64,000 bases of DNA from the NCBI RefSeq assembly GCF_040610475.1, contig NZ_JBEXMJ010000001.1:1-64000 (forward strand), written 5' to 3'. A program made the translations under genes and the position numbers. Below are positions 25,293-33,281 of the stretch, one piece after another (positions within the stretch are counted from its first letter, which is position 1; each line of letters starts with the position of its first letter). This DNA is from Actinopolymorpha sp. NPDC004070. Lineage in GTDB: Bacteria; Actinomycetota; Actinomycetes; Propionibacteriales; Actinopolymorphaceae. Under the pieces are notes generated by a model. It saw only the letters and a program-made list of their open reading frames with translations, did not search any database and was not told the origin of the DNA.

Positions 25293-25793
25293 TCAGCGTT
25301 CGGTTGTCAGGTGCTTGACATACCTGCGGCAGGGCACGGGGATGGGGCCGTGCTCACCGGCGGCCGCATAGTCGAACGGGCCGGCGTCGCGCCAACCGTG
25401 GCGTTCGTAGAAACGGCGCGCCCGGGCGTTTCCGGGAACGACGGCGAGCCAGGCCTCCTCGTGCCCGGCCGCACGGATCTGTAGTTCGGCCTCGTCGAGG
25501 AGCAGACCGGCCACGCCGGTTCCCCGATGGTGAGCGGCGACGTACATCTGTTCCACCTCGTCGGATACCACCATGACGAACCCCGCGACCTCGCCCGAGG
25601 ATTCGGCGACCGTGGCGTCAGCTACTCGTTGCGCCGCCCTGGTGCGGAACGACTCCGGGTCACGCGCCGAGACCAGTTCCTCGGGCACCCGCCCGTCGTG
25701 GCCGTCGTGCCAGCCCGCGTTCCAGATCTCGGCGATGGCCGGCGCATCGTCAGGCAGCGCTTGACGCAGGAGAAAGCTCTGGTTGACGGTCAC
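25293..25793 (-). CDS. GNAT-family N-acetyltransferase
   Basis: 166 residues, standard GNAT length. The acetyl-CoA loop is MYVAAHHRGTGVAGLLLDEA (R/Q-x-x-G-x-G/A), followed by LAVVPGNARARRFYERHGW, the typical beta5-alpha4 segment. The N-terminus LRQALPDDAPAIAEIW fits the RimI-like entry strand. Acceptor unknown. It shares a strand with the downstream operon regulator but is separated by the 290-bp promoter region. Confidence 0.85.
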   Translation of the reverse strand: MTVNQSFLLRQALPDDAPAIAEIWNAGWHDGHDGRVPEELVSARDPESFRTRAAQRVADATVAESSGEVAGFVMVVSDEVEQMYVAAHHRGTGVAGLLLDEAELQIRAAGHEEAWLAVVPGNARARRFYERHGWRDAGPFDYAAAGEHGPIPVPCRRYVKHLTTER

Positions 25794-25896
25794 GACGCGG
25801 CCTCCGTCAGTCTCGCGATGGTGATGATCTCCGGTTCCCGTCCGGTGAAAGGCTGCCGGCCCCAGCCTCCGAAGCGGTCCGCGTGAGCGGGCCGGC

Positions 25897-26820
25897 TCAG
25901 GTCAGGATGCTCGCGAACTCGTCGTTGGTCTCCTGGTCGTGCCGTGGGGTCTTCCACTCGAAGTGCTGCTGGGCCCGGACGACAGCACGGACCTGAGCCC
26001 ACCGGCGTACGTGCTCCCGGTCGAGTTCGGCCGCCTCGGCGAAGATCGCCAACCACCGGTGCACGGCTGGTTCGAAGTGTTCCGGGGCGATGAGCCCCAC
26101 CTCGCGGCCTCCGACTGCGGTGGTGCGGAGCAGGGTCGAGGCGTCGAACGCCGGGTCGCCGACCCACCCGCTGGGATCGATGACCTGCCAGGGTTCCCGT
26201 ACGCCTCGCAGCACGTTGTTCAGGTGCAGGTCGCCGTGCACCATCGTGTCCGGCTGGTCATGGCAGAGGTCCCGCACCGTGTCGCGGGCGGTGTCCACGA
26301 CGCGAGCGGGGAGCCGGCCCGCCGCCCGGTCGACGATCTCGGCCCATTCCGGCGCCCAGTCGGAGACGCGCGGCAGGTCCGGGGGAGCGGGTACGGCGAG
26401 CCGGCGAACGAGGACTCCCGCGAGCCGGATCGCGTCGTCGACCGGTAGCACTTCGTACGGCCGCTCTGCGCCCACGCGCTCCAGCAACAGCGCGAACCGC
26501 TCGTCGTCGCGTTCCCACAGCTGCACGGCTCCGCGGCCGCGCCACGTCCGGTAGGCCTCCGGCTCGTGCACGTTGGCCGGGTGCGGAAAGGACACCTTGA
26601 GTACGACGTCACCGTACGCGCCGGACTTGGCCGGAAGCACGATGCCGACCTTGCCGCCGACCGCCGGGCCATCGGGCACGCAGTTCCAGCGCTGCAGAAG
26701 CTCGTCCAGCAGGGCAGGTAACGACGCCAGCCACGCGGTTCCGCCCTCGCGCGGGATGGTCGCCCGCCGTAGCTCCTCCGGAATCTCCGTCACCACGAGT
26801 GCAGCGACCTCCCCGATCAC
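25897..26820 (-). CDS. APH-fold kinase, streptomycin/hydroxyurea 6-kinase type
   Basis: 307 residues. The catalytic loop HGDLHLNNVL and the metal-binding VIDPSGWVGDPAFDAS are intact. The nucleotide-binding Lys is in DVVLKVSFPHPANVHEPEAY, the pattern of the aminoglycoside/hydroxyurea antibiotic resistance kinase family (APH(6)-like). A housekeeping small-molecule phosphorylation role is as likely as drug resistance; the substrate is unproven. Confidence 0.82.
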   Translation of the reverse strand: MIGEVAALVVTEIPEELRRATIPREGGTAWLASLPALLDELLQRWNCVPDGPAVGGKVGIVLPAKSGAYGDVVLKVSFPHPANVHEPEAYRTWRGRGAVQLWERDDERFALLLERVGAERPYEVLPVDDAIRLAGVLVRRLAVPAPPDLPRVSDWAPEWAEIVDRAAGRLPARVVDTARDTVRDLCHDQPDTMVHGDLHLNNVLRGVREPWQVIDPSGWVGDPAFDASTLLRTTAVGGREVGLIAPEHFEPAVHRWLAIFAEAAELDREHVRRWAQVRAVVRAQQHFEWKTPRHDQETNDEFASILT

Positions 26821-26951
26821 GCCGTTCGGCTCCGTGTCGACCTTACTGAACGAGGAAAGCTCATCGCACCAGTTCCTGAGCGCCTGAAGGCCCTGATTGC
26901 CTCGAAGGTCCTGAGCAGCGCAGAGCCGGGGGAGCCGGATCGAACCGGATC

Positions 26952-26969
26952 ATTGCGGAATGCAATAAT
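26952..26969 (+). promoter_or_regulatory. palindrome over a leaderless -10 box before the MarR gene
   Basis: ATTGC-GGAAT-GCAAT (26952-26966) is a perfect 5-bp inverted repeat that runs into AATAAT (26964-26969). That A/T-rich hexamer lies about 7 bases before the GTG at 26976, so transcription probably starts at or near the start codon (leaderless mRNA). The palindrome overlaps the -10, the expected place for autorepression by the MarR protein. Confidence 0.5.
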
Positions 26970-26975
26970 CGCCCA

Positions 26976-27497
26976 GTGCATGAATCAGCCGAGGACCCCG
27001 AGGGTGTGGTCGACGCGTTGATCACGGCCAGCCGTGCGCTGGTGGCGGTGGCCGCCCGTTCGGTGGCCGATCTCGGTGACGTGACGCTTCCGCAGTACCG
27101 CGCGCTGGTCGTTCTGGCCAGCCGTGGGCCGCAGCGGGCGGTCGACCTGGCAGCGGAGCTGGGCGTCACACCCTCGACCGCCACCCGGCTGATCGACCGC
27201 CTTGTGAAGGCGGACCTGGTGGACCGGCAGCCCCTTCCCGGTGACCGTCGCGCGGTCGAGGTGACGCTGAAACCGGCCGGACGGCGCTATGTCGCCAAGG
27301 TGACCCGTCGCCGGCGTGCCGAGATCCGCCGCATCGTCGAGCGGATGTCGCCGCAGGAGCAGACCGGCGCCGTGGCCGGACTCCGTGCGTTGGCGAACGC
27401 CGCTGGTGAGGTGCCCGAGCAGCAGTGGTGGCTGGGATTCGAACAGCTCGAGCGCAACGAACAGAACGAAGAAGTGGAGGGCGAGCAACGCCTGTGA
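26976..27497 (+). CDS. MarR-family transcriptional regulator
   Basis: 173 residues. A dimerisation helix is followed by the winged helix: LPQYRALVVLASRGPQ, VDLAAELGVTPSTATRLIDR, then the wing DLVDRQPLPGDRRAVEVTL. It is close to the canonical MarR pattern. GTG start; no ribosome site, consistent with a leaderless transcript. The stop overlaps the start of the ClC channel gene by four bases, so the regulator and channel are one operon. A palindrome over the promoter suggests autoregulation. Confidence 0.88.
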   Translation: MHESAEDPEGVVDALITASRALVAVAARSVADLGDVTLPQYRALVVLASRGPQRAVDLAAELGVTPSTATRLIDRLVKADLVDRQPLPGDRRAVEVTLKPAGRRYVAKVTRRRRAEIRRIVERMSPQEQTGAVAGLRALANAAGEVPEQQWWLGFEQLERNEQNEEVEGEQRL

Positions 27498-29554
27498 GTG
27501 TGGAATCGATCTCACCTGTCGTGGTCCGGCGTCCGTCCAGCCGGCTGCGTCGCGGCTTCGACTGGTTGCGGGGAACGCCCGCCGGGCTGGTGCCGCTGGC
27601 ACTGACCGTCGGTGTCGGCGCCGGACTGGGCGCCGTCGCCTTTCGCTACCTGATCGTGTGGTTCACCGAACTCTTCAGCGGCCACGCCGACTACGCAGGC
27701 GCCGGACACGCGGCCAACCACCTCCTACCCCGCCTCGGCATGTCTTTCGTCGTTCTCGCCCCGGTCGTCGGCGGCCTGATCTACGGGCCGATCGTGTACC
27801 GGTTCGCCCGGGAGGCCCGCGGGCACGGGGTCCCCGAGGTGATGCTCGCGGTCGCCGAACGCGGCGGCCGGATCGCCCCGCAGGTCGCGGTGGTGAAGGC
27901 GCTGGCCTCCGCACTGTGCATCGGTTCCGGTGGTTCGGTCGGCCGGGAGGGCCCGATCGTGCAGATCGGTTCGGCGCTCGGGTCCACCCTGGGCCAGCTG
28001 GTACGTCTGCCGGAGAAACGCCTGCGCCTGTTGGTGGCCTGCGGCGCGGCCGGTGGCATCTCGGCCACCTTCAACGCCCCGATCGCCGGGGTGTTCTTCG
28101 CGATGGAACTGATCCTGAACGACTTCGGCGCGGAGTCGTTCGGCGCGGTGGTCCTGACCTCGGTGACGGCCGCGGTGATCGGGCGCGCGGTGTTCGGCGA
28201 CGCGCCGTTCCTCCACCTGCCGGCGTTCCACCTCACCTCGCCCGCGGAGTTCGTGACGTACGTCCTGCTCGGTGTGCTCGCCGCGCTCGTCGGGCTGGCG
28301 TTCGTCAGGATTCTCTACGGTTTCGAGGATCTCGCCGACCGGATCTGGCGGGGACCGGAGTGGCTGCGCCCGGCGGTCGGCGGCCTGTTGCTGGGCGGGG
28401 TGCTGCTCGTGCTGCCGCAGATGTACGGCGTGGGCTACCCCGTGCTGTCCGGCGCCGTCGAGGGCCACTACGTGGTGTGGTTCCTGCTCGTGCTGCTGGT
28501 GGGCAAGATCGTCGCCACCAGCCTCACCATCTCGATCGGAGGCTCCGGCGGAGTGTTCGCCCCGTCGCTGTTCCTCGGCGCGATGGCCGGCAGTGCGTTC
28601 GGCCTGGCCGCGCACGCCGCGCTGCCGGGGCTGGTGGGATCGGCCGGCGCGTACGGACTGGTCGGCATGGGCGCGGTCTTCGCCGCGACCTCGCAGGCAC
28701 CCATCACCGCCGTGATCATCATCTTCGAACTCACCGGCGACTACTCGATCATCCTTCCGCTGATGGCCGCGGTCGCGGTGGCGACCGCCCTGTCCAAGCG
28801 GCTGTCCCGGGACACCATGTACACGCTCAAGCTCCGCCGCCGGGGCATCGACATCCTGCGCGGGCGTTCGGCCAGCCTGCTGGAGACGCTTACCGTCGCG
28901 GAGGCGATGCGGCCGGTGCCGGCACCGCTCGCCGTCGACGCTCCGCTGGACGACGTACTGTCCCGGCTGGCGGAGGGCGGCGATCCGGCGGTGCCCGTCG
29001 TCGACGCCCAGGGCGCCTACCGGGGGACGATTTCGGTACGTCAGGCCGAGGCCGCGGCCCGGGACAACGAACTCGACGCGACGGCCGGGGACCTCGCCTC
29101 CGCCGTGCCCGCCCTGTCCGGTGGCCAGACCCTGGCCAGTGCGCTGAGCATGCTCGACAACGCCGAGGACGACGGCCTGCCGGTGCTCGCCGACGACGGG
29201 ACCGAACTCGTCGGCTGGCTGAACCACAGGCAGGTGCTGACGAGGTACCGGCGCCGGCTCGCCGACGTCGCCGAGGACGCCCGCTCCGAGCCGCGCAAGC
29301 TCGGTGGCTTCCGGGTGGTCGGGCTCACCCTCGACGGCAGCGCCGGAGGCGACGCCGACCTTGCCGGGCTGCGGATCAGCGAGGTGAACTGGCCGCCCAC
29401 CACCCGCGTGATGGCGATCCGCCGTGACGACGCCGCGGTGCCGGTCACCGGCGACACGGTCCTGGAGAGCGGTGACCGGCTGAGCGTGCTGGTGCCCGCC
29501 GAGTACGCCGACCGGCTGGGTGATCTCGCTCCGCGACCGGCGGCGCACGTCTGA
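27494..29554 (+). CDS. ClC chloride channel/antiporter with CBS pair and RCK-C domain
   Basis: 686 residues. The membrane part (about 1-440) shows the ClC selectivity motifs: GSGGSVGREGPIVQIG, including the gating Glu in GREGP, then FNAPIAGVFFAME and GGVFAPSLFLG. Two CBS domains follow (about 470-590, VAEAMRPVPAPLAVDAPLDD onward), then a C-terminal TrkA-C/RCK-C-like domain (about 600-680). The gating Glu suggests a Cl-/H+ antiporter; the CBS pair suggests adenine-nucleotide control. The GTG at 27494 sits in a GTGA overlap with the MarR stop; GTG 27500 is possible. Confidence 0.9.
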   Translation: MSVESISPVVVRRPSSRLRRGFDWLRGTPAGLVPLALTVGVGAGLGAVAFRYLIVWFTELFSGHADYAGAGHAANHLLPRLGMSFVVLAPVVGGLIYGPIVYRFAREARGHGVPEVMLAVAERGGRIAPQVAVVKALASALCIGSGGSVGREGPIVQIGSALGSTLGQLVRLPEKRLRLLVACGAAGGISATFNAPIAGVFFAMELILNDFGAESFGAVVLTSVTAAVIGRAVFGDAPFLHLPAFHLTSPAEFVTYVLLGVLAALVGLAFVRILYGFEDLADRIWRGPEWLRPAVGGLLLGGVLLVLPQMYGVGYPVLSGAVEGHYVVWFLLVLLVGKIVATSLTISIGGSGGVFAPSLFLGAMAGSAFGLAAHAALPGLVGSAGAYGLVGMGAVFAATSQAPITAVIIIFELTGDYSIILPLMAAVAVATALSKRLSRDTMYTLKLRRRGIDILRGRSASLLETLTVAEAMRPVPAPLAVDAPLDDVLSRLAEGGDPAVPVVDAQGAYRGTISVRQAEAAARDNELDATAGDLASAVPALSGGQTLASALSMLDNAEDDGLPVLADDGTELVGWLNHRQVLTRYRRRLADVAEDARSEPRKLGGFRVVGLTLDGSAGGDADLAGLRISEVNWPPTTRVMAIRRDDAAVPVTGDTVLESGDRLSVLVPAEYADRLGDLAPRPAAHV

Positions 29555-29568
29555 TCGAGGTGAGGGGC

Positions 29569-30546
29569 ATGGACGGGATGAGCGGCGGCATGAGCGGGCC
29601 GATGTGGATGCCCATGCTCGCGCCGACGCTCTCCCGGCTGCTCGCCTGGCATCCGCAACCCGTCCCGGTCTTTCCGGTCGGCTGCGCGGTCGCCCTGCTG
29701 GCGTACACCGTCGGCATGGTGGCCGCGCGGCGTCGAGGGGTGCGCTGGCCCGTCGGCAGGTGGATCGTCTTCGTGACCGGCTTGCTCACCGTCGTTGCCG
29801 TCACCGGGACAGGCATCGGCGGGTACGGCATGCGGTTGTTCAGCGTGCACATGGTTCAGCACATGGTGCTGAGCATGCTGTCACCGGTGCTTCTCCTTCT
29901 GGGAGCACCGGTGACGCTCGCCCTGCGCGCGCTGCAACCCGCCCGGCGTGGGCGCCGCGGTCCGCGCGAGGTGTTGCTGGTCGTACTGCACAGCAGGGTC
30001 GCGCGGGTGCTCGCGTCGCCGTTCTTCAACCTGCCGTTGTTTCTCGTCAGCCTGTACGGGTTGTACTACACGCCCGTGTTCGACGCGGCGATGTCGAACT
30101 GGGCCGGCCACAACCTCATGCTGGTTCACTTTCTGGCCGTCGGCCTGCTCTTCTTCTGGCCGATCCTCGGCGTCGACCCCGGCCCGCACCGGGTGGGCCA
30201 TCCGGTTCGGCTGGCGGAGTTGTTCGTGGGCGTTCCGTTCCATGCCGTCTTCGGGATCGCGGTGATGATGTCCTCGTCCCTGATCGCCGGCTACTTCGCG
30301 CATCCGCCTGCCGGGTGGGGAGTTTCGCCGTTGCAGGACCAGTCCACCGGCGGGGGCATCGCGTGGGCGTTCACCGAGGTGCCCACCGCGCTGGTCCTGG
30401 TGGTGGTGTTCCTCGACTGGTGGCGCAGCGACCAGCGCCTGGCCAGGCGCACCGACCGGGCCGCGGCCCGTGACGACGACGCCGAACTGGCGGAGTACAA
30501 CGCCCGCCTGCAAAGCCTCGCCCGGCGCGCACCGAACGACCGCTGA
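29569..30546 (+). CDS. caa3-type CtaG cytochrome c oxidase assembly membrane protein
   Basis: 325 residues with about seven membrane helices. The pattern of the Bacillus/actinobacterial caa3_CtaG family is visible: FSVHMVQHMVLSMLSPVLLL with paired His-Met, GHNLMLVHFLAVGLLFFWPI, and PFHAVFGIAVMMSSSLI. The N-terminus is Met-rich (MDGMSGGMSGPMWMPML), which could bind Cu(I). The ATG at 29569 has GAGG 8 bases upstream; GTG 29560 is the longer alternative. It lies 14 bp after the ClC gene on the same strand, so it is probably co-transcribed. Role in copper delivery is inferred from the family. Confidence 0.82.
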   Translation: MDGMSGGMSGPMWMPMLAPTLSRLLAWHPQPVPVFPVGCAVALLAYTVGMVAARRRGVRWPVGRWIVFVTGLLTVVAVTGTGIGGYGMRLFSVHMVQHMVLSMLSPVLLLLGAPVTLALRALQPARRGRRGPREVLLVVLHSRVARVLASPFFNLPLFLVSLYGLYYTPVFDAAMSNWAGHNLMLVHFLAVGLLFFWPILGVDPGPHRVGHPVRLAELFVGVPFHAVFGIAVMMSSSLIAGYFAHPPAGWGVSPLQDQSTGGGIAWAFTEVPTALVLVVVFLDWWRSDQRLARRTDRAAARDDDAELAEYNARLQSLARRAPNDR

Positions 30547-30550
30547 CCTG

Positions 30551-31429
30551 TCAGCCGATGAGCTCGTCGGCGACCCACCGCGCGACGTCGGTGGGGTAGG
30601 GCGCCGACAGCCCAAGGATGACGTGCCCGAAGCCGGCGCCGACAGCCTGGGCGATCGCGTCGCGGGTGAGGGCCGGGTGGTCGTAGGAGACCGGCAGGTG
30701 GATCGAGCGGACGATCGAGGCCGGGTCCCGGCCGATCTCGGCGCAGTACTTGTCCAGCAGGGCACTTCGTCGAACGAGGTCGTCGACGGGACCGCCACCG
30801 GGGATGTTCCACAGGTCGGCGTGCTCGGCCACCACGCGCAGTGTCGCCGACGAGCGCCCGCCGATCATGATCGGGGGGTGGGGACGTTGGACGGGCTTGG
30901 GGTTTCCGTACGCACCTGTGAGTCGGACGTACGTGCCGTCGAAGTCGAAGGGCTGCTCGGAGGTCCACAACCGCCGGATCACCGTGCAGGCTTCCGCGAG
31001 ACTCCCGACGGCGTGCTCGGCGTCGTGGAACGGCAGCCCGTGTGCTTCGTACTCACGCTGAGCCAGCGGATGGTTGGGCCGTGAGCCGGCACCGATGCCG
31101 AAGTCGAGCCGTCCCCCGGAAACCACGTCGACGGTGGCCGCGATCTTGGCCAGCATGGCGGGTGGGCGGAAACGGTTGCTGGTCACGAGCACACCGAGCC
31201 GCAGCCGCCGGGTGTGGGCGGCGAGTGCGGAGAGCAGTGTCCAGCCTTCGTACGTAGGTCCGTTCGGGTCGCCGAAGATCGGCATCAGGTGGTCGAACAG
31301 CCAGGCGTGCTCGATCTGCGGAATCGCGTCCGCCTCCCGCCAGACCCGGAGGATGTCGGCGTAGTCGACCTGGGAGGGTGCGGTCATGATCCCGAAGCTG
31401 GGTGGGGATGTGGGCTGGGTGCGTGGCAT
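30551..31429 (-). CDS. LLM-class flavin/F420-dependent oxidoreductase
   Basis: 292 residues, intact luciferase-like fold. Family stretches are HAWLFDHLMPIFGDPNGPTY, RLGVLVTSNRFRPPAMLAKI, DVVSGGRLDFGIGAGSRPNH and PIMIGGRSSATLRVVAEHAD. It binds F420H2 or FMN and reduces or oxidises an unknown small molecule in the cytosol. It is separated by 15 bp from the upstream aldo-keto reductase on the same strand, so it is very probably in its operon. An ATG at 31387 would also give a good start. The wrecked copy at 1135-1887 belongs to the same broad family. Confidence 0.88.
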   Translation of the reverse strand: MPRTQPTSPPSFGIMTAPSQVDYADILRVWREADAIPQIEHAWLFDHLMPIFGDPNGPTYEGWTLLSALAAHTRRLRLGVLVTSNRFRPPAMLAKIAATVDVVSGGRLDFGIGAGSRPNHPLAQREYEAHGLPFHDAEHAVGSLAEACTVIRRLWTSEQPFDFDGTYVRLTGAYGNPKPVQRPHPPIMIGGRSSATLRVVAEHADLWNIPGGGPVDDLVRRSALLDKYCAEIGRDPASIVRSIHLPVSYDHPALTRDAIAQAVGAGFGHVILGLSAPYPTDVARWVADELIG

Positions 31430-31444
31430 CAGGACACTCGCCTT

Positions 31445-32464
31445 TCAGCGGCGGCGCAGGGACGGGTCGAGCAGTGCGGGCGGTGTGTCGTACTTCTCCT
31501 GTGGTGCCAGGTCGACACCGGGCGCGACGATCTCGTCGATCGCGTCGAGGACGTCGGCGGAGAGCACGGTGTCGGCCGCGGCGAGCTGTGAGTGCAGGTG
31601 GTCCAGGGTTCGGGGTCCGACGAGCGCGCTCGTCACCGCGGGGTGCGCGGTCACGAAGCCCAGCGCCAGTTGGATCATTGTCAAGTCGGCCTTGGCGGCG
31701 ACCTCGGCGAGGCGTTCGACCGCTTCCAGCCTGGCCCGGTTGGCGGGGATCGAGGTGTCGAAGCGTTCGGGGATCAGTTCCGAACGGTTCGTGGTGATCT
31801 CCCGGCCCGCGCGGACCGCGCCGGACAGCCAGCCCGAGGCCAGCGGGCTCCACGCGAGTACGCCGAGGCCGTACTGCTCGGTCACCGGCAGCACGTGGGT
31901 CTCGATCCCTCGTTGCAGAATCGAGTAGCTGGGCTGTTCGGTGACGTACCGGCTCAGGTGGTGTTCGCGGGCGGCCCACTGCGCCTGCACGATGCGGTAG
32001 GCCGGGAAGGTCGAGCTGCCGAAGTAGCGGATCTTGCCCGCGCGTTGCAGATCCGTCAACGCCGACAGGGTTTCCTCGTCGCTGGTGGTCGGATCCCACC
32101 GGTGGATCTGGTAGAGGTCGACGTGGTCGACTCCCAACCGGCGCAGGCTGTTGTCGAGTTCGGTGACCAGCCAGCGACGCGAACTCCCACGGTGGTTGCG
32201 TTCTTCGCCGATCGGCAGGCCGGCCTTGGTGGCCAGCACGATGTCGTCACGGCGGCCGGCGATGGCCTTGCCGACCATCTCCTCCGACTCGCCGTCGCCG
32301 TATCGATCGGCGGTGTCGATCAGGTTGACGCCGCCCTCGAGAGCGGCGTCGACGATGGCGGTGGCCTCGTCCTGGGTCGTACGTCCGGCTCGGCCGAAGT
32401 TCATCGCGCCGAGCGCGAGGGTGCTGACCTGGACTCCGGTGCGGCCCAAGGTGCGGTACTGCAT
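31445..32464 (-). CDS. aldo-keto reductase
   Basis: 339 residues. The catalytic tetrad positions are visible: Asp and Tyr in IDTADRYGDGESEEM, Lys in IVLATKAGLP, His in YQIHRWDP. The NADPH-binding end lies near ALVGPRTLDHLHSQ. The N-terminus YRTLGRTGVQVSTLALGAMN is the AKR entry hairpin. The ATG at 32464 has GGAGGAG 7-8 bases upstream, so the longer in-frame start is rejected. It is co-directional with the LLM oxidoreductase and divergent from a TetR gene, whose likely operator lies between them. It reduces aldehydes or ketones; substrate unknown. Confidence 0.9.
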   Translation of the reverse strand: MQYRTLGRTGVQVSTLALGAMNFGRAGRTTQDEATAIVDAALEGGVNLIDTADRYGDGESEEMVGKAIAGRRDDIVLATKAGLPIGEERNHRGSSRRWLVTELDNSLRRLGVDHVDLYQIHRWDPTTSDEETLSALTDLQRAGKIRYFGSSTFPAYRIVQAQWAAREHHLSRYVTEQPSYSILQRGIETHVLPVTEQYGLGVLAWSPLASGWLSGAVRAGREITTNRSELIPERFDTSIPANRARLEAVERLAEVAAKADLTMIQLALGFVTAHPAVTSALVGPRTLDHLHSQLAAADTVLSADVLDAIDEIVAPGVDLAPQEKYDTPPALLDPSLRRR

Positions 32465-32532
32465 GGGGGACTCCTCCACTGAGTGGCCGAGGTGGCATCA
32501 TGATGCAAGCGGAACATTGCTCCGGTAAAGAT

Positions 32533-32549
32533 ACGGAACGACGTGCCGT
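32533..32549. promoter_or_regulatory. 17-bp palindrome between aldo-keto reductase and TetR genes
   Basis: acggaacgacgtgccgt: seven of eight pairs match around a central A. It sits midway in the 143-bp divergent intergenic region, the usual place for a TetR operator controlling itself and the neighbour. Confidence 0.55.
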
Positions 32550-32607
32550 TTTGCAAGGTCGGCGGGCGGAGTGGTTCCGGACGTGCGTGGTGGAAGGGAG
32601 CGGTTCG

Positions 32608-33231
32608 GTGAGCGACGGCGGGCAGGGGCGGGAGACCGATGCCGGGCAGCGGCCGGGCGCCGCTTCCGGACAGACCCGGTCCAAGCGGGCGGACGCCCGG
32701 CGTAACGAGAAAGCCCTGCTGGACGCGGCCGCCGCCGTGTTCGTGGCGTCCGGCGTGGAGGCGCCGGTACGTGAGATCGCCGCCCGAGCAGGCGTCGGGA
32801 CGGGGACCATCTACCGGCACTTCCCGACCCGCGCGGACCTGATCATCGCCGTCTTCCGGCACCAGGTCGAGGCCTGCGCCGAGGCCGGCCCGAAGCTGCT
32901 GGAGTCCGGCGAGAGCCCCTACGCCGCACTGTCGGAGTGGATCGACCTCTTCGTCGACTTCGTGGTGACCAAGCACGGACTCGCCGCCGTGATGCGGTCC
33001 GACACCGCCGGGCTGGAGACTCTCGGCGCCTACTTCCTCGACCGGCTGCTGCCCGTGTGCGGGCAACTGCTGGACGCGTCGGCCGCGGCCGGCGAGATCG
33101 AGGACGGAGTGGAGGCGTACGAGCTCATGCGTGGGGTCGGCAACCTCTGCATCGGCGCCGACAACGATCCCCGCTACGACGCGCGCCGACTGGTCGGCCT
33201 GCTCGTCGCGGGGTTACGTCAGCCGCGGTAG
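32608..33231 (+). CDS. TetR-family transcriptional regulator
   Basis: 207 residues. The TetR helix-turn-helix is clear: ADARRNEKALLDAAAAVFVA, VREIAARAGVGTGTIYRHFP, TRADLIIAVF. The ligand domain is all-helical and Ala/Leu-rich. The GTG at 32608 has GGAAGGGAG 7 bases upstream; an earlier in-frame ATG at 32500 would add a 36-residue tail that overlaps the palindrome and looks non-coding. It is divergent from the aldo-keto reductase/LLM pair and most likely represses that pair. Confidence 0.88.
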   Translation: MSDGGQGRETDAGQRPGAASGQTRSKRADARRNEKALLDAAAAVFVASGVEAPVREIAARAGVGTGTIYRHFPTRADLIIAVFRHQVEACAEAGPKLLESGESPYAALSEWIDLFVDFVVTKHGLAAVMRSDTAGLETLGAYFLDRLLPVCGQLLDASAAAGEIEDGVEAYELMRGVGNLCIGADNDPRYDARRLVGLLVAGLRQPR

Positions 33232-33248
33232 CGGGACCGCCCGCTCAG

Positions 33249-33281
33249 CCGCCGGCCTGGGTCATCCGCCGGCCTGGGTCA
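33249..33281. repeat. 17-bp tandem duplication at the stop codon of the WYL gene
   Basis: ccgccggcctgggtca occurs at 33249-33264 and again at 33266-33281 (unit 17 bp). The inner copy encodes the last residues TQAGG plus TGA; the outer copy lies just beyond the stop. Removing one copy would leave the protein unchanged. Confidence 0.75.
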
